Shown: positions 44,628 to 53,071 of the stretch, one piece after another | Position numbering within the stretch: position 1 is the first letter of the stretch | Layout: each line of letters starts with the position of its first letter | Source: Tardiphaga sp. 709 | GTDB lineage: Bacteria > Pseudomonadota > Alphaproteobacteria > Rhizobiales > Xanthobacteraceae | DNA length: 64,000 nucleotides | Direction: 5' to 3' | NCBI RefSeq assembly: GCF_032401055.1 | Contig: NZ_CP135529.1 | Location: 4,958,501 to 5,022,500 of the forward strand | Position numbers and translations under genes: made by a program | The notes under the pieces: model-generated | Database searches by the model: none | The model's input: the letters and a program-made list of their open reading frames with translations, nothing else | Told to the model about the DNA's origin: nothing

Positions 44628-45608
44628 ATGACACAGACGATTCAAGCCACTCGGAAAAACACCTCGCAAAATACCCAGAAGGAGAAACACATGAACCTTG
44701 ATACGACATCAGCCCCCGCCAAGTCGGGGCGTAACGAACTGGTTCCGTCGCGCTATGCAGTGAAGATCGGCGACATCGACGTGCTGGTGGTCAGCGATGG
44801 CGTGCTGCCACTCCCAACCTCCATGTTGGGACATAACGCAGACCCTGCCGTCCGGGCCGCCTGGATGCGTGACATGTTCCTGCCGCCGGACGCTTTCGAC
44901 TGGCCGCTGAACGTGGTCGTCGTGCAGAGTGGCGAGCAGACCATTCTTGTCGACGCCGGGCTGGGATTGGACCCGGACCTACATTTGCCGCGGGCCGGAC
45001 AACTGATCCAGCGATTGGCAGCTGCCGAGATCGATCTTGCATGCGTCACTGATATCGTGCTGACGCATTTGCATATGGATCATATCGGCGGACTTCTCGT
45101 CGAAGGGGTGAAGGATCAATTGCGTTCGGATCTGCGGATCCACGTCGCTGCCGCCGAGGTCGAATTCTGGAAAGCGCCCGATTTCTCTCACACCCAAATG
45201 CCGCCGGGATTCCCGGACGCGCTGCGGGCGACCGCCAAGCGGTTCATGGCCGAATATGGAAAGCATTTCCGGACATTCACGGACGAGCACGAACTGGCGC
45301 CGGGAGTCATCGTGCGTCGGACCGGCGGCCACACGCCCGGACACAGTGTCGTCCGCTTGGCATCCGGCGGTGACGCGCTGACCTTCGCCGGCGACGCCGT
45401 GTTCACGGTCGGGTTTGACCAACCCGATTGGCACAACGGTTTCGAGCACGACCCCGAAGAAGCAGCGCGCGTGCGGACCCGTCTGTTGCGGGAGCTGGCG
45501 GCCAGCGGCGAATTATTGGTCGCGACCCATCTGCCATTCCCGTCCGCCGGCCACGTGGCGATCGATGGCGATGCGTTTCGCTGGGTTCCGATCTCCTGGG
45601 ACTACTGA
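44628..45608 (+). CDS. MBL-fold metallo-hydrolase
   Basis: 326 residues from the ATG at 44628 (AGGAGG eight bases upstream). A second ATG at 44691 has its own AAGGAG and would give 305 residues; the first 21 residues are Thr/Asn/Lys-rich and may be dispensable. The metallo-beta-lactamase metal box is TDIVLTHLHMDHIGGLL (HxHxDH), followed by VIVRRTGGHTPGHSVVRL (His) and LTFAGDAVFTVGFD (Asp), and LLVATHLPFPSAGHV (His). The family includes lactonases and quorum-signal hydrolases; a substrate is not evident. Confidence 0.88.
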   Translation: MTQTIQATRKNTSQNTQKEKHMNLDTTSAPAKSGRNELVPSRYAVKIGDIDVLVVSDGVLPLPTSMLGHNADPAVRAAWMRDMFLPPDAFDWPLNVVVVQSGEQTILVDAGLGLDPDLHLPRAGQLIQRLAAAEIDLACVTDIVLTHLHMDHIGGLLVEGVKDQLRSDLRIHVAAAEVEFWKAPDFSHTQMPPGFPDALRATAKRFMAEYGKHFRTFTDEHELAPGVIVRRTGGHTPGHSVVRLASGGDALTFAGDAVFTVGFDQPDWHNGFEHDPEEAARVRTRLLRELAASGELLVATHLPFPSAGHVAIDGDAFRWVPISWDY

Positions 45609-45745
45609 TCGCTTGCCGGGTTAGGACCGGGGCGCGTTCTCTTCGCTAATGAGTGCGCGCCCTGGTTTTAGCAGCGCCGATTCAGAAGAACTGCACAACA
45701 GTAGCGGGACCAAGCCGCGTCATCTTGGCGAGAAAGAGATTGAAA

Positions 45746-46492
45746 ATGCAGAGTGAAAAGGTCGTGATTGTGACGGGCGGCAGCTCCGGCATAGGGAAGG
45801 CGGCGGCGCTGCGCTTCGCAAGGGAAGGCAACAAGGTGTTCGTGACCGGCCGCCGTCCCGGCCCTATCGAAGAAACGATTGCCGAGCATGCGAACATAGC
45901 CGGCATGGTGGCGGATGCAGCCTCCGCCGAAGATGCCAAGCGCACAATCGCCAAGACGGTCGATCTTTGGGGCAGGGTTGATACCTTGGTCAACAATGCG
46001 GGCGCAGGTGCCATCCTTCCGCTGGCAGACGCGACAGCCGATCGGATCAGGGACATTTTCTCCGTCAATGTGCTCGGCCCAAGTCTCCTCGCCTCTGCTG
46101 CTCTTCCTCACCTAAAGGCAACACGGGGCACGATCGTTAATGTCTCGAGCACTTTCGGTCACAAGCCGGTGGCTGGACTGTCTCACTACGCCGCCAGCAA
46201 GGCGGCCTTGGAGCAATTGACCCGCTGCTGGGCGCTGGAGCTTGCACCGCTCGGCATACGCGTGAACGCCGTGGCGGCAGGGCCTACGGAATCAGGCGCG
46301 CTGACGGGCATGATGGGGCTCTCCCTGGAACAGGCTGCGGCAATCAAGGAACAGGAGCGTGCGCGCATACCGCTCGGGCGGCGCGGCGTTCCTGACGACC
46401 TGGCAGAATGGATCGTGAGGCTTTCGAGTCCCGCTTCGGAATGGATGACGGGCCAGGTTGTTGCTATCGATGGCGGCCTGGGACTGGCTTAG
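45746..46492 (+). CDS. Short-chain dehydrogenase/reductase (SDR)
   Basis: 248 residues from the ATG at 45746. Classical SDR: cofactor loop VVIVTGGSSGIGKAAALRFA, NNAGAGAILPL, catalytic Ser in IVNVSSTFG and YxxxK in HYAASKAALEQL, and a C-terminal WMTGQVVAIDGGLGLA. The Arg residues after the cofactor strand (TGRRPG) suggest NADP(H). It ends the plus-strand redox cluster, followed by a terminator at 46581. Confidence 0.92.
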   Translation: MQSEKVVIVTGGSSGIGKAAALRFAREGNKVFVTGRRPGPIEETIAEHANIAGMVADAASAEDAKRTIAKTVDLWGRVDTLVNNAGAGAILPLADATADRIRDIFSVNVLGPSLLASAALPHLKATRGTIVNVSSTFGHKPVAGLSHYAASKAALEQLTRCWALELAPLGIRVNAVAAGPTESGALTGMMGLSLEQAAAIKEQERARIPLGRRGVPDDLAEWIVRLSSPASEWMTGQVVAIDGGLGLA

Positions 46493-46580
46493 TTGCAGTT
46501 GACGTTGCGGACAAACGTGAGCTGGTCGCAAAAGTGCGACGCTGCTAGCTGGTGTTTTCGAATGATGCATCGATCAAAAA

Positions 46581-46610
46581 AAGGCGGTCCGTAATTGGGC
46601 AGACCGCCTT
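46581..46610. terminator. Bidirectional terminator between SDR and ABC substrate-binding genes
   Basis: AAGGCGGTC (46581-46589) pairs with GACCGCCTT (46602-46610). On the plus strand it is followed by CTTTATT and on the minus strand by TTTTTTGATC, so it can terminate transcription from both sides. Confidence 0.8.
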
Positions 46611-46616
46611 CTTTAT

Positions 46617-47672
46617 TCATGGCTTGAACGTGAAATCCGGTCCGATAGCCACCTCAGCCGGAATGGGCGGCAAATCGGCGAAGAGTTCCGGATGCTTCTT
46701 CATGACATTCAGGATCGGCTTGGCGTCGATATTCTTGTTGACGTCAAAGGTTGCCTTGAGCACGCCGAGGCGCTGAAGCCGGTCCTGTGCGCTCCACATT
46801 GCCTTGTAGCTGTTGGCCGACAGACGCCGGTCGAGCTGCTGGACATTGAATTCCATGGCGGCTTCGGCGATCTCCGGCTTCAGGCCGGGAATCCAGCGGG
46901 TGCCGATCTGCGCGGCGGCCTTGGGATTCTTGCGCATCCACTGGTCGGCCTGTGAGGTCGCGGCCAGGAATTTCTCCGTCGTCTCCGGATTCTTCTCGAC
47001 CCAGGACCGAAGCGAGACGACATAGCCGAGATAGGCGATGACATCGCCCCCGCGGATCACTTCGAAGGCACCGGGGACGTCTTTCCGCGCGATGATCGGC
47101 CACGGATCCCAGCCGGAAAACGCATCGATGCCCTTGGCGAGCAGCGCGACAGTCATATCCGGCGGCGGCGTGTTGACCAGCTGAACGTCGTCGGGCTTGA
47201 GTCCGGCCTTCTCCAGCAGCGCCAGGATGTAGAGATGGTTGATGGTGCCGAAGGAGGTCGCAATCTTCTTGCCCTTGAGGCTCTTGAGGTCACCCTTGAC
47301 GATGCCCGATCCCTCACGGGCAATGATCGCCATGGTCGCATCCGAACCGGATTTGGTGGCGCTGCCGCTGTAATTGCCGAGCGCCACGAGATCCATGCCG
47401 CGCAGCACGGCGCCGATCATCGGAACGCCGACCTGCAGGATCTCGGTCTCGCCAGCCTGCAGCGCATTCAGCGCATCAACGCCGGTCGCGTAGGGGCGTG
47501 CGATGGTGACATCGAGGCCCTGCTTCTCGAAATAACCGCGCTCCAGTGCCACCGGGATCGCCAGCATGTCGATGGCACTGACCATGCCGACATTCAGTTT
47601 CGTCAATGTCTGCGATTGTGCGGGCACGCAAGCCAGCATCACAGCCGTTAAGGCCCATAATATGCGTTTCAA
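46617..47672 (-). CDS. ABC transporter substrate-binding protein, NitT/TauT (SsuA-like) family
   Basis: 351 residues. The start is a TTG at 47672 with GAGGAGG seven bases upstream, giving a signal peptide (KRILWALTAVMLACVPAQSQ). The mature protein shows the family pattern: KLNVGMVSAIDMLAIPVALE, RGYFEKQGLDVTIARP, LKGKKIATSFGTINHLYILA and AFSGWDPWPIIARKD. It should bind a small organic anion in the periplasm for the two permeases and ATPase encoded upstream in the same operon. Confidence 0.92.
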   Translation of the reverse strand: MKRILWALTAVMLACVPAQSQTLTKLNVGMVSAIDMLAIPVALERGYFEKQGLDVTIARPYATGVDALNALQAGETEILQVGVPMIGAVLRGMDLVALGNYSGSATKSGSDATMAIIAREGSGIVKGDLKSLKGKKIATSFGTINHLYILALLEKAGLKPDDVQLVNTPPPDMTVALLAKGIDAFSGWDPWPIIARKDVPGAFEVIRGGDVIAYLGYVVSLRSWVEKNPETTEKFLAATSQADQWMRKNPKAAAQIGTRWIPGLKPEIAEAAMEFNVQQLDRRLSANSYKAMWSAQDRLQRLGVLKATFDVNKNIDAKPILNVMKKHPELFADLPPIPAEVAIGPDFTFKP

Positions 47673-47674
47673 AA

Positions 47675-48007
47675 TCAGTCCTCCTCTTTGATTGGCCTCA
47701 CGCTCGTGACCCAATAAGGCCGGGCAACCGCGTTGAGGTCCGTTCGTTTCACACCCCTTAGTCCGATGGAATGATCGTCGGCTCCGGCGATCCGCCCATA
47801 CTTCTGAAACGCCAGAACGTGAAAACGCTCCGGCGTAAACGGCATATCGATCTGGATATTGACCTTGTCGGACGCGCCGGCGAGCTCTTTGGAGATTTTG
47901 CCCGGCGCCTCGATGCTCAGCCAGCCCTGAAACGCGGCCCACACGGCAATGACAGCGAGCACCACACGCCCGCGCGTCGAACGAATGACATCTCGCGCGA
48001 TACTCAT
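47675..48007 (-). CDS. Small N-anchored protein of the ABC operon
   Basis: 110 residues. One N-terminal membrane helix (GRVVLAVIAVWAAFQGWLSI) followed by a periplasmic domain (KVNIQIDMPFTPERFHVLAF, NAVARPYWVTSVRPIKEED). No named family recognised. It lies between the ATPase gene (4-bp overlap of ends) and the substrate-binding protein gene (2-bp gap), so it is firmly inside the operon and may assist the transporter. Confidence 0.75.
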   Translation of the reverse strand: MSIARDVIRSTRGRVVLAVIAVWAAFQGWLSIEAPGKISKELAGASDKVNIQIDMPFTPERFHVLAFQKYGRIAGADDHSIGLRGVKRTDLNAVARPYWVTSVRPIKEED

Positions 48008-48762
48008 GCAGCTCGCACCATTTGCAGCACCTGCGCGGATAGACGCTTGAAGGTTTCATCCTCGATCAGTTGATCCCAGACGCGCGGACGCGGAAGATCG
48101 ACCTTGATCTGATCGAGCACGCGGCCCTTGGACAGCACGACGACGCGGTTGGCGAGGAACACGGCCTCCGCCACATCATGGGTAATGAAGATGACGGTCG
48201 GCTTGCGCTCCTGCCAGATCCGCGTCAGCTCTTCCTGCAGTGTCATGCGGGTCTGCGCATCGACGCTGGCGAACGGCTCGTCCATCAGCAGCACGGCCGG
48301 ATTGTTGGCCAGCGCACGGACGACACCGACGCGCTGCTGCATGCCGCCGGACAGTTCGTTCGGGTAGCGATCCGCGGCATGCGAGAGGCCGGCGAGCGCG
48401 AGATATTCCCGCGCGGTGCGGTCGCGCTCGTCCTTTGGCACGCCGCGCATCTTCGGGCCGAAGCCGACATTCTCCAGCACCGTCTTCCACGGGAAGAGGG
48501 CGAACGACTGGAACACAACACCGCGATCAGGACCCGGCCCCTTGACCAGATTGCCGTCGATCAGGATTTCACCGCCCGTATAGGGGATGAAGCCCGCGAT
48601 CATGTTCAGAATTGTCGTCTTGCCGCAGCCGGAGGGACCGACGACTGAAACGAATTCACCCTGCTCGACGTCGAGCGAGACGTCCTGAACGGCGGTGACC
48701 TGCGATCCCGCATAGGGATCGAAATAGGTCTTGCGAAGATTTTTGAGCGACAGCGTTTTCAT
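48004..48762 (-). CDS. ABC transporter ATP-binding protein, NitT/TauT family
   Basis: 252 residues. Walker A VVGPSGCGKTTILNMIAGF, Q-loop GVVFQSFALFPWKTVLEN, signature ELSGGMQQRVGVVRAL, Walker B AVLLMDEPFASVDAQTR and switch His in VIFITHDVAEAV are all intact. The ATG overlaps the stop of the upstream permease gene (ATGA), and its stop overlaps the next gene. It energises the two-permease transporter of this operon. Confidence 0.95.
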   Translation of the reverse strand: MKTLSLKNLRKTYFDPYAGSQVTAVQDVSLDVEQGEFVSVVGPSGCGKTTILNMIAGFIPYTGGEILIDGNLVKGPGPDRGVVFQSFALFPWKTVLENVGFGPKMRGVPKDERDRTAREYLALAGLSHAADRYPNELSGGMQQRVGVVRALANNPAVLLMDEPFASVDAQTRMTLQEELTRIWQERKPTVIFITHDVAEAVFLANRVVVLSKGRVLDQIKVDLPRPRVWDQLIEDETFKRLSAQVLQMVRAA

Positions 48763-49565
48763 GACGTTACCAATCCCCACCGCTGGCCCGTTGCGCGCTC
48801 GATCGGCGCAAGGATCCAGGCATCGACGATGTACCAAAGAATTCCAAGAACGATCATGCCGAGCAGGATCTCGACCGTTGAGCCGGCACGACGTGCATCG
48901 AACATCATGAATCCGATACCGCTGGTGCCGACGATGATCTCCACCGCGATCAGCGCGCGCCAGCCATAGCCGAGGCCATTGCGCAGGCCGGTGATGATGT
49001 TCGGCAAGGCGCCGGGCAGTGTCACTTCCCACAGCACCCGCATCGGCGACGCGCCGAGGCTCTGCGCCGCACGGGCCAGATCGCGATGTACCGACTGCAC
49101 GCCGAGCACGGTGCTCAGCACGATCGGAAACAGCACGGTGTAGACGATGACAAAGGTCATGGTGGTGAGGCCGAAGCCGAACCAGATCAGCAGGATCGGC
49201 AGCCACGCAATGTCGCCGATAGCCTGAAAGAACAGCAGCACCGGCCAGCAGATGCGATGCGCGAGGCGGCTGGAACCGATCAGGATGCCGAGCGGAATGC
49301 CCAGCGCGACGCCGATGGATGCACCGAACAGCAGCCGGACCAGACTGTCCTGCAGATAGTCCGGCAGAATTCCCTTGTAGGTGAGGGAGATGAACGACCG
49401 CATCACATCCACCGGCGCCGGGAAGAAGGCGCGTGGAAACATGCCTGAATTGGCGACAATGCTCCAGATCGCCACCACGGGAATAAACGGCACGATGGTC
49501 GCGATAATTGGCCACCGATGCGTCGCGCGGACGTAACCGCTCCAGAATTTTAGTGCAATGTTCAT
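48759..49565 (-). CDS. ABC transporter permease (second)
   Basis: 268 residues from the ATG at 49565, which overlaps the stop of the first permease gene (ATGA). Six membrane helices and the EAA loop VQSVHRDLARAAQSLGASPM ... EVTLPGALPNIITGLRNGLG, typical of NitT/TauT permeases. Together with the first permease it would form a heterodimeric pore; most SsuC/TauC-type systems use one permease as a homodimer, so two different permeases is a noticeable variant. Confidence 0.94.
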   Translation of the reverse strand: MNIALKFWSGYVRATHRWPIIATIVPFIPVVAIWSIVANSGMFPRAFFPAPVDVMRSFISLTYKGILPDYLQDSLVRLLFGASIGVALGIPLGILIGSSRLAHRICWPVLLFFQAIGDIAWLPILLIWFGFGLTTMTFVIVYTVLFPIVLSTVLGVQSVHRDLARAAQSLGASPMRVLWEVTLPGALPNIITGLRNGLGYGWRALIAVEIIVGTSGIGFMMFDARRAGSTVEILLGMIVLGILWYIVDAWILAPIERATGQRWGLVTS

Positions 49566-50383
49566 GTGCGTCTCACCAGTCCCCATCGCTCGATCGTCGC
49601 GCGTTCCAGCGGAACGAGCAGCAACCGGTCGATGAATAGCCACAACACGCCAATGACGATCATGCCGAGCACGATCACTTCGGTGCGATAGAAGTCACGG
49701 GCGACGAACAGCATGTAGCCAAGCCCAACATTGGTCGCGATCATCTCCGCCGCGATCAGGCCGCGCCACGCGAAGCCGAGCCCGGTGCGCACGCCTGTCA
49801 CGATGTTGGGTAGCGCACCCGGCAGCAGCACTTCGGTGAGCAACGCCCATCGTCCGGCACCGAGCGAGGCGGCCGCATTGCGGATTGTCATCGGAATGGT
49901 GGAGACACCGAGTAGCGTGTTGTAGGCGACCACAAAGAAGACCGCGTTGAAGATCACGAAGATGATGGCGCCGAAGCCGTAGCCGAACCACAATGTCGCG
50001 ATCGGTATCCAGGCGATGCCGGCAAGCACCGAGAAGAAGCGAAACAGCGGTGTCAGGAACGCCGAGACCGCAGGGCTCACGCCCATGGCGATGCCAAGCG
50101 GGACGGCGACGAGCACGCCGAGAAACGTGCCCAGTCCGACACGCAGCATGCTCGCGCCGATATGGCGGATGAGCGAGCCATCGCCGATCGCGGCAACCGC
50201 TGCTTCGGCCACCGAGCCGACCGACGGAAAAATTCGCGGATTGACATTGAAGAGCGGGACCACGATCGCCCAGATGGCGACGAGCACCAGCAAGGGCGCC
50301 ACGAACAAGGTTGCGCCCACCAGCGAGTTCATGCCGCGCCAGGCGACGCGGGACCGCACTTTTTGACCGGGCGCAACGAGCAC
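49562..50383 (-). CDS. ABC transporter permease (first)
   Basis: 273 residues from a GTG at 50383 with GGGAGG upstream. The permease core carries LGVSTIPMTIRNAAASLGAG ... EVLLPGALPNIVTGVRTGLG, the EAA loop contacting the ATPase, within six helices. Related to the second permease but only moderately similar. It is separated from the SDR gene upstream by 115 bp, the largest gap in the operon, where an internal promoter is possible. Confidence 0.94.
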   Translation of the reverse strand: MLVAPGQKVRSRVAWRGMNSLVGATLFVAPLLVLVAIWAIVVPLFNVNPRIFPSVGSVAEAAVAAIGDGSLIRHIGASMLRVGLGTFLGVLVAVPLGIAMGVSPAVSAFLTPLFRFFSVLAGIAWIPIATLWFGYGFGAIIFVIFNAVFFVVAYNTLLGVSTIPMTIRNAAASLGAGRWALLTEVLLPGALPNIVTGVRTGLGFAWRGLIAAEMIATNVGLGYMLFVARDFYRTEVIVLGMIVIGVLWLFIDRLLLVPLERATIERWGLVRRT

Positions 50384-50498
50384 GCGACCTCCCTTTGACC
50401 AGCGTTCTGGCCGCTTTATTTTATCTGCGAGGCTCTCGGCTACGCAGTTTGGTACTCAAATCTCGTCTGCGAACGGCGGCACTTTGCCGCCGTCCTGA

Positions 50499-51275
50499 TC
50501 ACGTCACGGCATATCCGCCGTCGATGACGAGGATCGTCCCCGTCACGAAAGATGCCGTCGGCGAGCACAGATAGAGCACGCCGCCCAAGAGGTCCGATGG
50601 TTTGCCCCAACGGCCCAAGGGCGTGCGCCCCAAAATGACCTGGCTGCGTTCCGGGCTGGCCTGCAGATCGGTCGTCAGCGGCGTGGCGATCCAGCCCGGC
50701 GCGATCGCGTTGACGCGAATGCCGTCATTCGCATAGGCGATCGCCAGCGATTTCGTCAGTTGTGCAATACCGCCCTTGCTGGCGGCATAACCGGGAACGA
50801 GACCGCCGCCGAAGAACGACAGCATGGATGCCAGATTGACGATCGCGCCCTTGGAGCGTGCCAGCAGCGGCCGCGCGGCGGCGCACATCCGCATGGTGCC
50901 GTTGAGATTGATATCGACCACCGACTGGAAAACCGCGGGGTCGAGTTCCTCGCTGCGACGAATGACGCCGGCGCAATTGACGATCACATCGAGTTCGCCG
51001 AGCGAGCCGACAAGGGACTTGATCGCGCTGTCGTCGCGAACGTCGAGCTGATGCGCCTGAGCCTCGCGCAACACCGAATCCGAACGCGCTCGCTCGATCT
51101 CCGCAGCATTCACGCCGGTCGCGATGACCTCCGCGCCGGCCTCAACGAAGCCGCGCGCGAGACCCGCACCGATCCCTGACGTTCCACCCGTCACCAGCAC
51201 GCGTTTTCCCGCGTACCAGATCGACGCCCATGCGGCCGACGGCATCTCCTCGATCATGTTGGCACCGTCTGCCAT
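50499..51275 (-). CDS. Short-chain dehydrogenase/reductase in the ABC/cupin operon
   Basis: 258 residues: RVLVTGGTSGIGAGLARGFV (cofactor loop), LDVIVNCAGVIRR, IVNLASMLSFFGGG (Ser), PGYAASKGGIAQLTKSLAIA (YxxxK) and FVTGTILVIDGGYAVT. Sequence style is that of gluconate 5-dehydrogenase-like SDRs. Its ATG overlaps the stop of the cupin gene (TGATG), so the two are translated together. It probably oxidises or reduces the compound handled by the cupin and transporter. Confidence 0.92.
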   Translation of the reverse strand: MADGANMIEEMPSAAWASIWYAGKRVLVTGGTSGIGAGLARGFVEAGAEVIATGVNAAEIERARSDSVLREAQAHQLDVRDDSAIKSLVGSLGELDVIVNCAGVIRRSEELDPAVFQSVVDINLNGTMRMCAAARPLLARSKGAIVNLASMLSFFGGGLVPGYAASKGGIAQLTKSLAIAYANDGIRVNAIAPGWIATPLTTDLQASPERSQVILGRTPLGRWGKPSDLLGGVLYLCSPTASFVTGTILVIDGGYAVT

Positions 51276-51772
51276 CAGCGCACGAACTGGTCGACGTAGT
51301 CACGGCCAAGGCCGACGGACTCGTAGTGGGCGCGGCACATATCGATCTTGGTGAAGACGTCCTCATAGCCGACATGCTTGTTGTTCTCATCGAGATACAG
51401 CATCGATCCCTGGATGTTGAAGAAGGTGATCATTTCCGGAACGTCCTCTGGGACGATCAGCGTGTGGATCTCACCCGGAGGCTCGAACACGTAGGAGCCT
51501 TCCGTCGCCACCCACTGGTGTTCGCGGTAGAACCATTTGCCGCGCAACACGAAGCCATGCACCGGATTGGGATGCAGATGCCGCGATAGTACGCCGGCGC
51601 GTCGCACGCGCAGCAGATTGCACCACTGCCCCTGTCGTGTGTTCAGCATCAGCGGACGAAACCAGACATCCGGCGCCTGCGGGACCCAGACGCGCTCGTC
51701 CTCGGGAATAGCGACGATGGCGATTTCCGGCGATGCAAGAACGTGGGTCGATCCGATCATGTCACGATACAT
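51275..51772 (-). CDS. Cupin, 2,4'-dihydroxyacetophenone dioxygenase family
   Basis: 165-residue single cupin. Metal ligands are placed in VLSRHLHPNPVHGFVLRGKW (HxH...H) and GEIHTLIVPED (His). The length and segments such as WVPQAPDVWFRPLMLNTRQG match the dioxygenase family that cleaves the side chain of 2,4'-dihydroxyacetophenone to 4-hydroxybenzoate and formate. Family membership does not prove the same substrate. It overlaps the regulator gene by 11 bp and the SDR gene by 1 bp. Confidence 0.85.
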   Translation of the reverse strand: MYRDMIGSTHVLASPEIAIVAIPEDERVWVPQAPDVWFRPLMLNTRQGQWCNLLRVRRAGVLSRHLHPNPVHGFVLRGKWFYREHQWVATEGSYVFEPPGEIHTLIVPEDVPEMITFFNIQGSMLYLDENNKHVGYEDVFTKIDMCRAHYESVGLGRDYVDQFVR

Positions 51773-52561
51773 GGGGCTTCCTCTTTCTTTTTTTCGCCGC
51801 CGCGGTTGAGACCCGCGTTATGCCCTCAGGCGTCGCAGTCGCGCGACGCTTCGAGAGCTTGAATTGCGTGTAGCCGAGCACCTGCTCCATGGCGGTCTTG
51901 GCCTTCTTTGCATCGCCCGCGGCAATCGCGCGCGCCGCGGCCGCGTGGTTTGGCAGATTGTCTTCGAACCAGCCGGGGCTGCCGACCGCGACAAGAAACA
52001 CCGCGCTCAGAATGGTATCGATGGCGCCGCGAAAACCCTGCAACACGGGGTTATGCGTCGCATCGAGAATGGCGAGGTGGAATGCTTTGTCCGCCTTGAT
52101 GGCGCTTTCCTGATCGTGCGAGGTTTCCATGCCGACCAGTGCGGCCTCGATGCGCAACCTGTCCTGTTTGGTGCTCCGCGTTGCCGCGAGCGCTGCTGCT
52201 GCCGGTTCGATGATCAGTCGGACTTCCTGAATCGCCATCAGAAGATCGCGGTCCGGTTCGCCGCCGCCGACCAGCCATCCCAGCACATCGCGATCGAGCA
52301 GACTCCAGTCGCGGCGCGGCAAGACGTGCGTACCGTAACGCGGACGCACGCTGACCATTCCTTTCGCAGCGAGGGTTTTGATCGCTTCCCGGATGACGCC
52401 GCGCCCGACACCGAAGCGCGCCTCCAATTCCGGCTCGGGGGGAGGGTCGCGCCAATCGGGATAATATCCTGCGCGATTTCGCAGCCGAGCGTGGTCAAGA
52501 CCGAATTGATACGGCCTGGCTTGCTTCCCCGCTCCAACGATTTCGTAGGACTTCGTGCCAC
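51762..52561 (-). pseudogene. FadR-like GntR/FCD transcriptional regulator, frameshifted
   Basis: The FCD effector domain and most of the winged helix lie in one frame (LEARFGVGRGVIREAIKTLA from about 52430, then LIIEPAAAALAATRSTKQ, DKAFHLAILDATHNPVLQGF). The first 45 residues (from a GTG at 52561: ARSPTKSLERGSKPGRINSV ... IIPIGATLPP) are in another frame. The two join at a run of six G (52437-52442; C6 on the coding strand); one extra C would restore ...ATLPPEPELEARFGV, the expected FadR-family sequence. So the gene is either broken, a sequencing miscount, or expressed by slippage. It heads the operon. Confidence 0.8.
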
Positions 52562-52614
52562 GAGTGTTCTTCCCCGCTTGTTTCCTCAGTGGCCTATCTC
52601 ACGTTTTCAGAGCG

Positions 52615-52653
52615 AATGCAATCATCCGATGTTTAACATCGGATGATTGCATT
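52615..52653. promoter_or_regulatory. 39-bp palindrome, probable operator of the GntR/ABC operon
   Basis: Perfect 17-bp arms (left arm AATGCAATCATCCGATG, 52615-52631) around TTTAA (52632-52636). It ends 54 bases upstream of the regulator's start codon and is the strongest inverted repeat outside the dispersed repeat families. Such symmetric sites are typical for GntR-type dimers. It also faces the plus-strand small gene at 52861. Confidence 0.7.
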
Positions 52654-52860
52654 TGCGGTGCACAATGCTTTGCCCGATCGCAATTCGAGTTTGAAATTCA
52701 TGGCATAGCGGCCGCGATAGATGGCCGGCCCATGCCAGCGCGGGGCCGGTTGTTTTTTCCGGGAACGAGATTGGCTGTTCCACCGTTTTCAGAGACACCG
52801 GGCCGGTTCGGTTCCAGCAGGACCAGCTTTCTTTGGCTCGGGAAAATCAGGAGAAAGCAA

Positions 52861-53046
52861 ATGATGTCCGAAACTCAAGTCCACACCATTGCCCGACAGA
52901 TGCTTGATCGGCACGGCGCCGTGGCCATCGCTCATGCCGCTCAGAATGCACTGACATGCGAGCAAAAAGGTCAGGTGGAAGAAGCCAACGAGTGGCGCCA
53001 CGTGAAGGATGCCATGAAGATCATGCAAGGCCCGCATCAGAGCTGA
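52861..53046 (+). CDS. Small protein of unknown function
   Basis: 61 residues from the ATG at 52861 (AGGAG seven bases upstream; a second ATG follows at once). Helical, soluble: TQVHTIARQMLDRHGAVAIA, HAAQNALTCEQKGQVEEANE, WRHVKDAMKIMQG. Proteins of this type are common small orphans in Bradyrhizobium-like bacteria; function unknown. It stands alone, convergent with the autotransporter gene. Confidence 0.75.
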   Translation: MMSETQVHTIARQMLDRHGAVAIAHAAQNALTCEQKGQVEEANEWRHVKDAMKIMQGPHQS

Positions 53047-53071
53047 GGTTGTCAGCAGACGCCTCGGCGTC

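Noticed and set aside
47673-48059. Upstream extension of the substrate-binding protein frame
   Set aside because: It overlaps the small anchored protein and lacks a signal peptide; the TTG at 47672 with GAGGAGG fits a proper signal sequence.
48763-49515. Long upstream extension of the ABC ATPase frame
   Set aside because: It runs in a wrong frame through the permease gene; the ATPase starts at the ATGA overlap at 48762 and matches the family from there.
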